Source of the DNA: Leuconostocaceae bacterium ESL0958
Lineage (GTDB): Bacteria > Bacillota > Bacilli > Lactobacillales > Lactobacillaceae
Direction: 5' to 3'
DNA: 64,000 nt
Assembly (NCBI GenBank): GCA_029433265.1
Contig: JAQTHT010000001.1
Coordinates: forward strand, 124,001-188,000
Shown here: piece by piece, positions 9,001 to 18,346 of the stretch
Numbering within the stretch: position 1 is the stretch's first letter
Layout: every line of letters starts with the position of its first letter
Made by a program: the position numbers and the translations under genes
Notes under the pieces: model-generated
Databases searched by the model: none
What the model saw: only the letters and a program-made list of their open reading frames with translations
Told to the model about the DNA's origin: nothing

Positions 9001-11291
9001 ATGCTCAGGGGCATACCTTGGCGCCAGCAGAAAAGACAACCGTTCATCTGGAACGCACGGCGGATTATAACTTTGCGACTGGCGAGGTAAGCTATCACAA
9101 TGACTGGCACACGGATGGCCAACCAAGCGTCTTTGCCGCAGTTGACGTTGAAAAAGCGGTTGATGCCGCCAAATACGCAGATCCAAAAATTACGATTAAT
9201 GGTAAAGAGGCCTCCGCTATCGGATCAGAAACGCCGACTGCTGACTCAGCAGATGAAAACATCGTCGTGACTTATCAGGACAAGACGGTGCCAGTTGGTC
9301 CGAACACACCAAACGTTCCCAAAACTGTGACCGACAATTTGTCCAAAGATGTTACGCGAACAGTCAACTTCGTTGATGCCCAAGGCAACACCCTGGCAGC
9401 AGCAGAAAAGACAACGGTTCACTTAGAACGCATGGCGGATTATAACTTCGCCACCGGGGCAGTGTCCTATTACAATGATTGGCATGTCGTTGGCAATCCA
9501 AGTAGCTTTGCAGCAGTTGATGTGAATCAGGTAGTCGATGGCAACAAGTACAAAGATCCAAAGATTACGATTAATGGAAAAGATGCTACTGCTATCGTGG
9601 CCGAAGCACCTACCGCTGATTCAAATGACGAAAACATTGTCGTGACGTACCAGCACCAAGCAGACAAATCGAAGAAAGTTACACCAGATAATCCTGGTTC
9701 GGTGGATGTCAATACGCTCAAAAAAGCTGTTACTCGGACTATTCAGTACGAAAATCAAGGTGGCCAGGAGCTTGCAACGCCGGTTATCGAAACAGTTCAC
9801 TTTACTCGTGCTGCTATTGTGGACGAGACAACCAATCAGGTCCTGTCCTACACCGATTGGCAGGCTTCTGAAAATCCGGTTTGGGAAGCAAAAATTTCCC
9901 CTGATTTGTCAGATAAGGGATATGATGCGCCTAGTGAACAGTTAGTATCTTCGCAAAATGTGACGGCGGATACACAGAACACTTCTTTGGTTGTTACCTA
10001 CAAGGTCAAGGACAACCCTACGCCAACGCCAAACAACGGTGGCGGTAACCAACCAGCTAACGGTGGTAACAATACGCCAAGCAACGGTGGCGGTAACCAA
10101 CCAGCTAACGGTGGCGACAACACGCCAAGTAACGGTGGTGATAACCAACCAGCCAACGGTGGCGACAACACGCCAAGTAACGGTGGTGATAACCAACCAG
10201 CTAACGGTGGTAACAATACGCCAAACAACGGTGGCGGTAACCAACCAGCTAACGGTGGTAACAACACCCCAAGCAACGGTGGCGGTAACACGCCAGCCAA
10301 CGGCGGTAATAACACGCCAAGCAACGGTGGCGGTAACCAACCAGCTAACGGTGGCGACAACACGCCAAGTAACGGTGGTGGCACCAAGCCAGCTAATGGT
10401 GGTAACAACACCCCAAGCAATGGTGGTGGTAACCAACCAGCTAACGGTGGTAACAATACGCCAAGCAACGGTGGCGGTAACCAACCAGCCAACGGCGGTA
10501 ACACGCCAGCCAATGGCGGCAGTAACACGCCAAGCAACGGTGGTGATAACCAACCAGCCAATGGCGGCAATAACGCCCCAAACAACGGCGGCGGTAACCA
10601 ACCAGCCAACGGTGGCAACAACATCCCAAGTAACGGTGGTGATAACCAACCATCTAACGGTGGTAACAACACCCCAAGCAATGGTGGCGGTGGCCAACCA
10701 GCCAACGGTGGCGACAATACCCCAAGTAATGCTGGTGATAACCAACCAGCTAACGGTGGTAACAACAAGCCAAGCAATGGCGGTGGTAACCAACCAGCCA
10801 AGAGTGGCGACAACACGCCAAGCAATGGTGGCGGTAACCAACCAGCCAAGAGTGGCGACAACACGCCAAGCAATGGTGGCGGTAACCAACCAGCCAAGGG
10901 TGGCGATAACACGCCAAATAATGGCGGCGGTAACCAACCAGCCAATGGTGGCAATAACACACCAAGCAACGGTGGTGATAACCAACCAGCTAACGGTGGT
11001 AACAACAAGCCAAGCAATGGGGGAAATGACAAGTCCACTCAGCAGCCACTTGCTAAGCCCGCGCAGTCACAGCAGCCTGACCGTCCAGCAAGTGCTCAGC
11101 TAAAGCAAGCCCCTACGGCGGCAAACGATTCGGTTAACAAGTTGTCAGAACAGCAAGTTAGTGATTTGCCCGCAACGGCCAAGCAAGTTGATAGTCGGGT
11201 GGCAAAGTTTGCTACTGTCGGATTGATGACCACGATGACTGCAAGTCTAGCCCTTTGGTTTGGTCAACCTAAAAAACGGCAACAAAAGTAA
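6027..11291 (+). CDS. Giant LRR/mucin-binding-repeat surface adhesin 2, LPATA tail
   Basis: A 1754-aa protein starting at ATG 6027 behind SD GAGCGAGGA; an in-frame upstream start lies ahead of the SD and is rejected. The KxYKxGKxW signal peptide is KMFKSGKFW with cleavage near AAAQ. A Ser/Thr/Gln linker runs to about 210 and internalin-like LRRs to about 490. The Ig-like domain (about 631-711) ends [12 protein letters not shown]. Four 125-aa repeats of mucin-binding type (core [18 protein letters not shown]) are followed by one divergent repeat to about 1330. The Gly/Asn/Pro stalk has 16-aa units up to about 1670. The C-terminus has LPATA at 1714-1718, a hydrophobic stretch and KKRQQK. Binding to mucus or plant/insect surfaces is inferred only. 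The whole gene is a tandem paralogue of the next one. Confidence 0.88.
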   Translation: MPAREKAHYKMFKSGKFWVFATVTAFTAAAAAQTNRLNWLPMGQGMTAAASDSTIQQQGQTVALPTGQATKDDSQVEKNTAQTATAAVKSSDSSKQSSAQSSLSSNKQATDQQTVTTQTQAADDSKTSTDQSQSGQQTQTATSTSAQSGSDQKQQTNQNTSNQPAASTSFDSSDQLTNRMADDNNSGTTSTNSSENNGANNSANSTDAKGKALVPDDTLRTALAQAANVSADDLTADQLANLKALKITSGKITSLQGLEYAKSLESLTIIGSGKQDVDESDNTGNYSYMGFYQESQPSYQYATDKGTADVSAVLNDEQLQPLNQLSKLKFIQLTGLGIQDPKLLLHQIQSKQNLETAFFDKNELDNMNAFQGIHMDQLKTLSLAANNITDISVMKDLDLPQLKGLDLSYNQISDVSPITQSKLTSVQVLLADHNRIQNVDAFKDSTFTNLHWLSARDNQIQNIAIMKGLSSRYPNLHTYRIDHNEISDTTPMDGYNFNSDTSAYNQDYNQQVTLVKPSEGQKVEIPMPIKTIDIQWKDWWHGNSDPSGQSLHLSNLPESVTEVRLYDGSIQSVADAEEDNDNDDFTGVKSFLLPVKTNQALPQKFSFSWAGAAYRFTGTANLTLNWVDSVAPVLNASDQTISAGDQFNPLTGVTAYDQQQDGSAQVDLTNDIQVVDNQVNSEQPGQYTVHYQVKNSRGLTTDKTITVTVVARGPLGPDSPDLPDSVKKELTKDVTRTVNFIDDKGNVLAPTQQATVHFQRTASYQEAQKQYVPNNDWHVVGEPSTFAAVDVNQAVDSSQYETAKITVNGQKAAAVTAETPTADSANENILVTYQDKISPVGPNTPNMPKKVTDNLSKDVTRTVTFVDARGNSLAAAEKATVHLERTADYNYATGEVSYHNDWHIVGETGSFSAVDVDQAVDSSKYVDPKITINGKEASAIESETPTAESADENIVVTYQDKTSPVGPNTPNVPKTVTDNLSKDVTRTVNFVDAQGHTLAPAEKTTVHLERTADYNFATGEVSYHNDWHTDGQPSVFAAVDVEKAVDAAKYADPKITINGKEASAIGSETPTADSADENIVVTYQDKTVPVGPNTPNVPKTVTDNLSKDVTRTVNFVDAQGNTLAAAEKTTVHLERMADYNFATGAVSYYNDWHVVGNPSSFAAVDVNQVVDGNKYKDPKITINGKDATAIVAEAPTADSNDENIVVTYQHQADKSKKVTPDNPGSVDVNTLKKAVTRTIQYENQGGQELATPVIETVHFTRAAIVDETTNQVLSYTDWQASENPVWEAKISPDLSDKGYDAPSEQLVSSQNVTADTQNTSLVVTYKVKDNPTPTPNNGGGNQPANGGNNTPSNGGGNQPANGGDNTPSNGGDNQPANGGDNTPSNGGDNQPANGGNNTPNNGGGNQPANGGNNTPSNGGGNTPANGGNNTPSNGGGNQPANGGDNTPSNGGGTKPANGGNNTPSNGGGNQPANGGNNTPSNGGGNQPANGGNTPANGGSNTPSNGGDNQPANGGNNAPNNGGGNQPANGGNNIPSNGGDNQPSNGGNNTPSNGGGGQPANGGDNTPSNAGDNQPANGGNNKPSNGGGNQPAKSGDNTPSNGGGNQPAKSGDNTPSNGGGNQPAKGGDNTPNNGGGNQPANGGNNTPSNGGDNQPANGGNNKPSNGGNDKSTQQPLAKPAQSQQPDRPASAQLKQAPTAANDSVNKLSEQQVSDLPATAKQVDSRVAKFATVGLMTTMTASLALWFGQPKKRQQK
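8163..10015 (+). repeat. Five mucin-binding-type repeats in adhesin 2
   Basis: Repeat starts are marked by PVGPNTPN-like segments near 8163, 8538, 8913, 9288 and 9678, giving a period of exactly 375 bp for the first four. Each unit contains VTRTV..VD..G, a TVH.xR segment, NDWH, FAAVDV, a KITINGK segment and ENIVVTYQ. The fifth is diverged ([19 protein letters not shown]) and caps the array. The fold is inferred to resemble MucBP/beta-grasp adhesin repeats. Confidence 0.82.
10021..11030 (+). repeat. Gly/Asn/Pro 48-bp repeat stalk in adhesin 2
   Basis: About 20 copies of a 16-codon unit of the form [16 protein letters not shown], with some 14-codon and variant units. DNA identity between units is high. 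As every unit is a multiple of three, all other frames stay open too and create long false ORFs on both strands. Confidence 0.9.
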
Positions 11292-11320
11292 GCAATAGTC
11301 AACTTATAGACGGTTTACAC

Positions 11321-11361
11321 AAAAAGGAGCAACTGCTAATCACAGCAGTCGCTCCTTTTTT
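11321..11361 (+). terminator. Terminator of adhesin 2
   Basis: AAAAAGGAGCAACTGCT (11321-11337) pairs with AGCAGTCGCTCCTTTTT (11344-11360) with one mismatch; loop AATCAC; T run at the end. The same arm recurs after adhesin 3. Confidence 0.9.
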
Positions 11362-11370
11362 GGATGCTGT

Positions 11371-11399
11371 TTTTTATTAAAAACAGTGGGTGGTATAAT
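11371..11399 (+). promoter_or_regulatory. Promoter of adhesin 3
   Basis: TATAAT at 11394-11399 is clear. The -35 lies in the T-rich stretch 11371-11378 and is poor. The following AAGTAAA and GTGAGGAA (SD, 11423-11430) match the adhesin 2 leader. Confidence 0.6.
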
Positions 11400-11435
11400 T
11401 TATTAAGAATAAGTAAAGTTTAGTGAGGAATATCC

Positions 11436-14400
11436 ATGTTTGTAGGACAAAAGGCCCATGCTAGAATGCCCAAATCTGGTAAATTTTGGTTCTTTGCCAC
11501 GATTACGGCCTTCACGGCGGCCGCAACCGCGCAAACTAACCAATCGAATTGGTTACCAATGGGTCAGGCAACGACTGCCGCTGCTAGTGAAAGTACAATC
11601 CGGCAACAGGGGCAAACGGTCACATTGCCAACAAATCGTTCAACCGAAGGCGATAGCCAGCCACAAACGGATACCGCGCAAGCAACAACGACTGCTGTTG
11701 CAGCATCTGACAGCAGCAAGCAGTCTAGCGCACAGTCACAGTCATCTTTGTCTAGCAACAATCAAGCGGCAGTAGCGGCGCAAACGTCGGCAGCGGATAA
11801 TAGCCAAACGAGTGCTGACCAAACTCAGTCAGGGAAACGGACACAGACGGCAGCCACTATGCCCGTGCCAAGTAGTGTTGATAATAGACAGCAGGTTGAT
11901 CAAAAGGCTAGCACTCAGTCAGCCGCCAGTACTAGCGGAAAGTCTTCTGACCAGTTAGCGAATCGTTTGGGAAATGACAGCAGTAATCGTAACAACGGTA
12001 GCGCTGCTAATATTAGCACTGGCAGCGAGGATGAAGGGACGACTAGTACTGTTGCTAAAGGAAAAGCGCTGGTTCCTGATGATACCTTACGCAATGCTCT
12101 GGCACAGGCTACTCATGTGTCAGCTGATGACCTGACGGCAGACCAACTGGCTAAGTTGACAAGCCTTAAAATTACTTCTGGGAAGATTACTTCTTTACAG
12201 GGCCTGGACTATGCTAAAAATCTGGAAAGTTTGACTATGATTGGTAGTGGCAAGCAAGCGATTGATGAAACGAACGATATCCAGTACTGCCAATACGATG
12301 ACAGCGTTTATATGTATTCCTTTGACCAAGGAAACGCAGATATTTCAGCGGTATTAAATGATGACCAGTGGCAGTCATTGAATCAGTTGACAAAGTTGAG
12401 CTTCGTGCAATTTACCGGACTCGGTATTCGGGATCCAAAAGTGATAATCAACCAAATTAAAAACAAGCAAAATTTAAAAATTGCTTATTTTGATAAAAAT
12501 GAAATGGACAATATGACTGCCTTTCAAGGGCTGCATATGGACCAACTGAAAATACTGTCCCTGGCTGGCAATAATATTACGGATATTTCAGGAATGCAGC
12601 ACCTTGATTTATCAGAGTTACAAGGGCTAGACCTCAGTTATAACAAAATTACAGATATTAGTCCGATTGCTGAATCAAAGATAGCCAACATTCAGTCTTT
12701 ACTGTTCAACCATAACCAGCTTCAAAGCATCGCAATTATGAAAGGGTTGAACAGTCACTATCCTAATCTGCATACTATTCAATTCGATTACAACAAACTC
12801 TCCAGCATTAGTGCGATGAATGGGTATGTTCTCAATGTGGGTTCAAGAGCGCAAAATCAAAATTATAGTCAACAGCTGACCCTGGTTAAGCCAAACGATA
12901 ATCAGGATGTTGAGATTCCCATGCCCATTCAAACGACTGATTTTAGGGAAGCAGGTGACTTGTATACATACCGCGGTTATAGTGACCAAGATGGACATTC
13001 ACTAACATTAGGTAATTTGCCTGTCGGGGTAACAGCGGTTCGGCTTTATGACGGAAGCGTTATCTCTGTGAATGATGCAAAAAATAACAATTTTGCGGGC
13101 GTTAAATCTTTCTTCATGCCAATAGTCGCCAATCAACCCTTACCGAAAAAAGTTTCTTTCACTTGGATAGGGGGACTGTTCTTTTACACCGGAACAGCTA
13201 ACTTAACTTTGAACTGGGTTGATCCAGTGGCGCCAGTCCTGAATGCAAGTGATCAAAAAACGACAGTGGGGGACCAGTTTAACCCGCTTGCTGGTGTCAC
13301 AGCTTATGACCAGCAGCAGGATGGCAGTGCACAAGTTAACTTGACCAACGACATTCAGGTTGTCGACAATCAAGTAAACAATGAGCAACCTGGGCAGTAT
13401 GCTGTTCACTATCAAGTCAAAAACAGCCGTGGTCTAACAACGGACAAAACCATTACGGTGACGGTCGTTGCGCGTCACGCTAGCGGACCAGTTGGCCCAG
13501 ACAATCCTGATTTGCCTGATTCGGTCAAGAAGAAGTTGACGAAGGAAGTTACCAGAACCGTCCGCTTTGTCGATGATAAAGGAAACATGCTGGCATCTAG
13601 CCAACGAGAAACGGTTCAATTTCAGCGAACTGCTAGCTATCAGGAAAATCAGGGCCAGTATGTGCCCAATAACGACTGGCGCGTCGTCGACGAACCAAGC
13701 ACTTTTGCAGCGGTTGACGTGAATAAGGTGGTCGATAGCAGCAAATACATCAATCCAAAAATCAGCATGAACGGAAAAGATGTTTCATCAATCACCGCAG
13801 AAATACCAACAGCCGAATCAGTTGACGAAAACGTCGTCGTCACTTATCAGGATAAGGTGACGCCAGTTGGTCCAAAGACACCGAATGTACCGAAGACTGT
13901 GACCGATCACCTGTCTAAAGATGTTACGCGAACGGTTAACTTCGTTGATGATAAGGGAAGTCTCCTGGCAGTAGCAGAAAAGACAACAGTTCATTTGGAA
14001 CGCACGGCGGATTATAATTTCGCAACTGGCGAAGTAGGCTATCACAATGATTGGCATGTCGTTGGGGAGCCCAGCACTTTTGCGGCAGTTGATGTAGATA
14101 AAGTGGTCGATAGCAGCAAATACACCAATCCAAAAATCAGCATGAACGGAAAAGATGTTTCATCAATCACCGCAGAAATACCAACAGCCGAATCAGTTGA
14201 CGAAAACGTCGTCGTCACTTATCAGGATAAGGTGACGCCAGTTGGTCCAAAGACACCGAATGTACCGAAGGCTGTGACCGATCACCTGTCTAAAGATGTT
14301 ACGCGAACGGTTAACTTTGTTGATGATAAGGGAAATCCCCTGGCAGCAGCAGAAAAGACAACAGTTCATTTGGAACGCACGGCGGACTACAAATATGCAA

Positions 14401-16040
14401 CCGGTGAAGTAAATTATCACAATGATTGGCATGTCGTTGAGGAGCCCAGTACTTTTGCAGCGATTGACGTGAATCAATCAGTTGCTAGTAATAAGTACAA
14501 AGATCCAAAGATTACGATTAATGGAAAAGATGCTTCCGCAATCACCGCCGAGGTGCCTACCGCGGATTCAAATGATGAGAACATCGTTGTAACATACCAG
14601 CGCCAAGCTGATAAATCGAAAAAAGTCACACCAGATAATCCTGGTGCTGTGGATGTGAATACGCTCCAGAAAACTGTTACTCGGACCATTCAGTACAAGA
14701 ACCAAGAGGGTCAAGCGCTCGCACTGCCGGCTATCGAAACAGTTCACTTTACCCGTGCTGCCACTGTGGACGAAGCCACTAACCAAGTTCTGTCCTATAC
14801 CAATTGGCAGGCTTCTGAGAACCCTGTTTGGGAAGCGAAAATTTCCCTTGATTTTTCGGAAAAGGGCTACGATGCGCCTAGCGAAAAACTGGTACCTTCT
14901 GAAAATGTGACCGCAGATACACAGGATACTTCCTTGGTTGTGATTTATAAAACCAAGCACAATCAGCCAATGCCAAATAATGGTGATAACAGTACACCAA
15001 GCAACGGCGGTGGTACTAAGCCAGCTAACAGTGGCAACAACACACCAAGCAACGGTGGTACTAAGCCAGCTAACAGTGGCAACAATACACCAAGCAACGG
15101 CAGCGGTAATCAACCAGCCAATGGCGACAACGCACCAAGTAACGGCGGTGGTAATCAACCAGCCAATGGCGGCAACAACAAGCCAAGCAACGGTGGTGGT
15201 AACCAACCAGCTAACGGGGGTAACAATACTCCAAACAATGGTGGGGGTAACCAACCAGCCAATGCTGGCAACAACACGCCAAGCAACGGTGGTGGTAACC
15301 AACCAGCCAATAGCGGCAATAACACGCCAATCAATGGCGGCGGCACCAAGCCAGCTAATGGTGGTAACAACACGCCAAGCAATGGTGGTGGCACTAAGCC
15401 AGCTAATGCTGGTAACAACACGCCAAGCAATGGTGGTGGCACTAAGCCAGCTAATGGTGGTAACAACACGCCAAGCAATGGCGGTGGCACTAAGCCAGCT
15501 AATAGTGGTAACAACACGCCAAGCAACGGTGGCGGTAACCAACCAGCTAATGGCGGAAACAGCATGCCAAGTAACGGCAGTGATAACCAACCAGCCAAGG
15601 GTGGTAACAACACGCCAAGCAATGGTGGTGGCACCAAGCCAGCTAATGCTGGTAACAACACCCCAAGTAACGGCGGCGGTAACCAACCAGCCAATAGCGG
15701 CAATAACACGCCAAGCAATGGTCCTAAAACCAAGCCATTCAAGGCTGGTGACGTTAGCCCTAACAATAGCGATGACCACCATCCCAGTCAGCCAGTTCAG
15801 CAGCCACTTGCTAAGCATGCACAGGCGCAGCGGTCTGCCAAGCAGGCAATGCCGCATCAGACACAAGCGGCAACAGCTGTAGATAGCTCGGTTAATAAAA
15901 TGCCAGCACAGCAGGTCAGCGCATTACCAGCAACAGCCAAGCAAACTGATAATCGGGTGGCAAAGTTTGCTACTGTGGGATTGCTGACCACGATGAGTGC
16001 AAGTCTGGCGCTCTGGTTTGGACAATCCAAGAAGCGGTAA
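11436..16040 (+). CDS. Giant LRR/mucin-binding-repeat surface adhesin 3, LPATA tail
   Basis: A 1534-aa paralogue of adhesin 2 with the same domain order. The signal peptide is RMPKSGKFWFFATITAFTAA. A Ser/Gln linker is followed by the LRR cap [20 protein letters not shown] and LRRs to about 460. The Ig-like domain is about 600-685. Three 125-aa mucin-binding-type repeats plus one divergent repeat reach about 1175, then a Gly/Asn/Pro/Lys stalk reaches about 1430. LPATA lies at 1497-1501 and a hydrophobic segment and KKR tail close the protein. It has one LRR and one repeat fewer than adhesin 2. Start ATG 11436 lies 5 bp after SD GTGAGGAA. Surface anchoring is likely; whether sortase accepts LPATA is open. 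Confidence 0.88.
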   Translation: MFVGQKAHARMPKSGKFWFFATITAFTAAATAQTNQSNWLPMGQATTAAASESTIRQQGQTVTLPTNRSTEGDSQPQTDTAQATTTAVAASDSSKQSSAQSQSSLSSNNQAAVAAQTSAADNSQTSADQTQSGKRTQTAATMPVPSSVDNRQQVDQKASTQSAASTSGKSSDQLANRLGNDSSNRNNGSAANISTGSEDEGTTSTVAKGKALVPDDTLRNALAQATHVSADDLTADQLAKLTSLKITSGKITSLQGLDYAKNLESLTMIGSGKQAIDETNDIQYCQYDDSVYMYSFDQGNADISAVLNDDQWQSLNQLTKLSFVQFTGLGIRDPKVIINQIKNKQNLKIAYFDKNEMDNMTAFQGLHMDQLKILSLAGNNITDISGMQHLDLSELQGLDLSYNKITDISPIAESKIANIQSLLFNHNQLQSIAIMKGLNSHYPNLHTIQFDYNKLSSISAMNGYVLNVGSRAQNQNYSQQLTLVKPNDNQDVEIPMPIQTTDFREAGDLYTYRGYSDQDGHSLTLGNLPVGVTAVRLYDGSVISVNDAKNNNFAGVKSFFMPIVANQPLPKKVSFTWIGGLFFYTGTANLTLNWVDPVAPVLNASDQKTTVGDQFNPLAGVTAYDQQQDGSAQVNLTNDIQVVDNQVNNEQPGQYAVHYQVKNSRGLTTDKTITVTVVARHASGPVGPDNPDLPDSVKKKLTKEVTRTVRFVDDKGNMLASSQRETVQFQRTASYQENQGQYVPNNDWRVVDEPSTFAAVDVNKVVDSSKYINPKISMNGKDVSSITAEIPTAESVDENVVVTYQDKVTPVGPKTPNVPKTVTDHLSKDVTRTVNFVDDKGSLLAVAEKTTVHLERTADYNFATGEVGYHNDWHVVGEPSTFAAVDVDKVVDSSKYTNPKISMNGKDVSSITAEIPTAESVDENVVVTYQDKVTPVGPKTPNVPKAVTDHLSKDVTRTVNFVDDKGNPLAAAEKTTVHLERTADYKYATGEVNYHNDWHVVEEPSTFAAIDVNQSVASNKYKDPKITINGKDASAITAEVPTADSNDENIVVTYQRQADKSKKVTPDNPGAVDVNTLQKTVTRTIQYKNQEGQALALPAIETVHFTRAATVDEATNQVLSYTNWQASENPVWEAKISLDFSEKGYDAPSEKLVPSENVTADTQDTSLVVIYKTKHNQPMPNNGDNSTPSNGGGTKPANSGNNTPSNGGTKPANSGNNTPSNGSGNQPANGDNAPSNGGGNQPANGGNNKPSNGGGNQPANGGNNTPNNGGGNQPANAGNNTPSNGGGNQPANSGNNTPINGGGTKPANGGNNTPSNGGGTKPANAGNNTPSNGGGTKPANGGNNTPSNGGGTKPANSGNNTPSNGGGNQPANGGNSMPSNGSDNQPAKGGNNTPSNGGGTKPANAGNNTPSNGGGNQPANSGNNTPSNGPKTKPFKAGDVSPNNSDDHHPSQPVQQPLAKHAQAQRSAKQAMPHQTQAATAVDSSVNKMPAQQVSALPATAKQTDNRVAKFATVGLLTTMSASLALWFGQSKKR
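13485..14960 (+). repeat. Four mucin-binding-type repeats in adhesin 3
   Basis: Repeat starts lie near 13485, 13860, 14235 and 14625 (375-bp period, last one 390). The DNA from about 13740 to 14010 and from about 14115 to 14385 differs at only a handful of positions, far less than from the other repeats. This indicates very recent duplication or gene conversion. Confidence 0.85.
14965..15735 (+). repeat. Gly/Asn/Pro repeat stalk in adhesin 3
   Basis: About 16 units of roughly 16 codons of the type [16 protein letters not shown] or [16 protein letters not shown]. The TKPAN variant is more common than in adhesin 2. The last units lead into a Pro/Gln-rich segment before LPATA. Confidence 0.88.
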
Positions 16041-16083
16041 AAAAATAAGCAATAGGCCACGACCAGCAACACCGTAGATACAG

Positions 16084-16122
16084 AAAAGGAGCAACTGCTA
16101 AACTTTAGCAGTTGCTCCTTTT
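16084..16122. terminator. Bidirectional terminator between adhesin 3 and mscL
   Basis: AAAAGGAGCAACTGCTAAA (16084-16102) and its exact complement at 16104-16122 form a long perfect hairpin. A/T flanks allow it to serve both converging genes. The arm is nearly the same as that after adhesin 2. Confidence 0.88.
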
Positions 16123-16125
16123 GTC

Positions 16126-16530
16126 TTATTTAGATTTGGATTGCTTTTTGTTTTGTTCTTCCAAGAGTTCTTTAATTTCACCCAGAAGGACTGCTTCGTC
16201 ACTAGGCTTTTTTGGTGCTGCAGCCTTTGGCTTGATCAAGTACTTGTGAATGAACTTGACCAGCAGGAAGACCACAAAGGCCGTGATTAAGAAGTTAATG
16301 ACATCGTTCAAGAAGGCCCCGTAGGTAAAGACCAGGTTATCTGAAACCACTAACTTCTGACTAGTCAAGTTGGAGGACTTGCCAGTGAACAAACCAATCA
16401 GTGGGTTAATCAAGTTGGTGGTCGTTGACTTGACTAAGCCGGTGAAGGCAGTTCCAATAATGACGCCGACCGACAGGTCGAGCAAATTACCGCGGTTAAC
16501 AAAATCTTTGAAGTCTTTAAAAATTTTCAT
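16126..16530 (-). CDS. mscL: Large-conductance mechanosensitive channel MscL
   Basis: MscL opens on hypo-osmotic shock to release solutes. The protein has 134 aa. The N-terminal amphipathic helix FKDFVNRGNLLDLSVGVIIG leads into TM1, the periplasmic loop is at about 50-65, TM2 is at about 72-98, and a Lys/Pro linker precedes the C-terminal coiled helix. TAGGAGAA precedes the ATG at 16530. It converges with adhesin 3 and lies just downstream of rqcH on the same strand, only 17 bp away, so co-transcription is possible. Confidence 0.95.
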   Translation of the reverse strand: MKIFKDFKDFVNRGNLLDLSVGVIIGTAFTGLVKSTTTNLINPLIGLFTGKSSNLTSQKLVVSDNLVFTYGAFLNDVINFLITAFVVFLLVKFIHKYLIKPKAAAPKKPSDEAVLLGEIKELLEEQNKKQSKSK

Positions 16531-16547
16531 GTTGATTCTCCTAAAAT

Positions 16548-18254
16548 TTATTGACTAAGTTGCTGAACCAGACGAGCGTCTGGTGTGACATAGACCGTAT
16601 CCTGTCCTTCGAAAATGACATAACCTGGCTTGGCGCCGTTTGGCTTGCGCAATTTACCGGCCGGGAGGTAGTCCACGGGTACGTTGGCTGAGTCACGGGC
16701 CTTCGAGAAATAAGCAGCCAGCTTAGCGGCTTCAATGAGTGTTGCTTCACTAGGGTGATCGCTATCAATGAGGACGTGGGATCCTGGTAGATTCTGGACG
16801 TGCAGCCAGATTTTGTGTCGGTTCGTTTTCTTTAACGAGAGTTGGTCGTTTTGCAAATTATTTTTACCAACCTCAATGCCAGTACCATCGCTGGCCGTAA
16901 AGTGATCTGGTTTGGACAGCACGTGCTTGGGCTTGTGCGTCTGCTTACCCTTAGTCTTGACCTTCTTCTTTTCCTTCAAATAACCCTGGTTGACCAATTC
17001 CAAGCGAATGTCGGCCACGTCCTTGGGGGATGCGACCGCCAGCTGGGTGTTAATCTGGTTGAAATAGTCAATTTCCGCAGCAGTGGCCTTGAGCTGTTCC
17101 AAGACATAGTCCTTGGCGGAACGGAGCTTCCGGTAACGGCGGAAATAGGCGTTGGCATTTTGGAGGCCGTCGTAGCGGGGATCCAACTGAATGGTGAGTA
17201 GCTTATTGTCATCGTAGTAATTTTCAATGGCAACGCTGGTCATCCCTTTGTGCACGAGGTGCGGATAGGTAATGAGCAAATCGCCCTTCATTTTGAAGCT
17301 ATCCGCATTTTCCGAATCGTGCAACGTTTGCTGTAACTTGGATGCCTTACTTTCGTTCTTCTTTAATTCATTTTTGACTAAACGAATGAGTGAGCCAGCC
17401 TGCTGTTGCACCCGGTCGGCCTCAGCCTGTCCCTGGAAAAAGGCATCTAACAGATCACCCAGACTGTCAAAGGACTGTTTGTCCTGCTCGGGCCACCAGT
17501 CAAAGGCAGCATAAGTCAGTTTCTGCCCCAGGTAGAGCGTTGGCTGGGGTTGGTCGAACTGCGCCAACCATTCTTTACTGACCAGCAGGGCGTCTTTTGC
17601 TTGGGATAAGCGATCAGCGAGTACCTTGGCCGAAAGTGTTGAAAAGCCCTGAAATTGGCTTTGAATACTTTTGGCCCAATCGGCTTGCGGCTGATCGAGC
17701 AGAATCGGTGCCAGCGGACTGAGGTCGGACTGGAAAGGGTCAACCTTATCCTGCTTGGGTGGGGCGGTATAAGTAGCCCCAGGCAGCAGGGAACGCACAC
17801 GGTTTTGGTCAGCAGGCACGTGCTTAATCAGCTCTAAAATCCGTTGATCACTTGCTCGAACTAAGAAAAGGTTCGAGTGGCGGCCCATCATTTCCAAGAT
17901 GACCTTGAGTACTTGGTCGTCACCCAGGTCGTCATGCGTCTTAATGGTAAAAACTAAAATCCGGTCGTTAGCCACCTGATCGACAGCTACCAGGCGAGCC
18001 CCTTCAATGTTGCGCCGTAAGAACATGGCGAAATTCGGTGGGGTTTGTGGATTTTGGTAGGGAATGTGGGTGATTTGCGCACGCGCATAAGCCGGATGGG
18101 CTGAGAGCAGCAGCGGATAGTTTTGACCGTTATGACGTACGGTCAAAATGATTTCATTTTCATAGGGCTGGTGGACCTTACTAATCCGGCCACCTGCCAA
18201 CTTTTGATTGAGTTCTTTGGCCAGCGCGTGGACAAAGAGGCCATCTAATGGCAT
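16548..18254 (-). CDS. rqcH: Ribosome quality control protein RqcH (NFACT/FbpA family)
   Basis: RqcH binds stalled 50S subunits carrying peptidyl-tRNA and recruits Ala-tRNA to add C-terminal poly-Ala degradation tails. The family was earlier called fibronectin-binding protein FbpA. The protein has 568 aa. The NFACT-N domain opens MPLDGLFVHALAKELNQ, with HxxYENEIILTVR around 25. Coiled-coil M region is at about 280-410. The C-terminal NFACT-R domain from about 450 holds KIWLHVQNLPGSHVLI. GGAGG at 18261-18265 (complement strand) precedes the ATG. No secretion signal is present, which supports a cytoplasmic role. Confidence 0.93.
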   Translation of the reverse strand: MPLDGLFVHALAKELNQKLAGGRISKVHQPYENEIILTVRHNGQNYPLLLSAHPAYARAQITHIPYQNPQTPPNFAMFLRRNIEGARLVAVDQVANDRILVFTIKTHDDLGDDQVLKVILEMMGRHSNLFLVRASDQRILELIKHVPADQNRVRSLLPGATYTAPPKQDKVDPFQSDLSPLAPILLDQPQADWAKSIQSQFQGFSTLSAKVLADRLSQAKDALLVSKEWLAQFDQPQPTLYLGQKLTYAAFDWWPEQDKQSFDSLGDLLDAFFQGQAEADRVQQQAGSLIRLVKNELKKNESKASKLQQTLHDSENADSFKMKGDLLITYPHLVHKGMTSVAIENYYDDNKLLTIQLDPRYDGLQNANAYFRRYRKLRSAKDYVLEQLKATAAEIDYFNQINTQLAVASPKDVADIRLELVNQGYLKEKKKVKTKGKQTHKPKHVLSKPDHFTASDGTGIEVGKNNLQNDQLSLKKTNRHKIWLHVQNLPGSHVLIDSDHPSEATLIEAAKLAAYFSKARDSANVPVDYLPAGKLRKPNGAKPGYVIFEGQDTVYVTPDARLVQQLSQ

Positions 18255-18309
18255 AAGCTACCTCCTTGAAAGGGTACCTATTTATTATAACGAAAAAAGA
18301 AGCACTGCA

Positions 18310-18339
18310 AATAAAAAACCAAGGCCAAAGCCTTGGTTT
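18310..18339 (-). terminator. Terminator of rpmF
   Basis: AAACCAAGGC (18316-18325) pairs with GCCTTGGTTT (18330-18339). On the complement strand it is followed by a T run (18310-18318), so it ends rpmF. Confidence 0.85.
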
Positions 18340-18346
18340 CAAAAAT

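Noticed and set aside
10021-11030. CRISPR-like spacing of 48-bp repeats
   Set aside because: No unique spacers; the repeats are contiguous coding units of a surface protein, and there are no cas genes.
9942-11103. Open frames of 346-370 aa on both strands over the adhesin 2 stalk
   Set aside because: Same repeat artefact; products are WLVTTT- or LPPLAGWL-type monotonous sequences.
14568-15882. Open frames of 203-432 aa over the adhesin 3 stalk
   Set aside because: Shadows of the 48-bp repeats, no translation signals.
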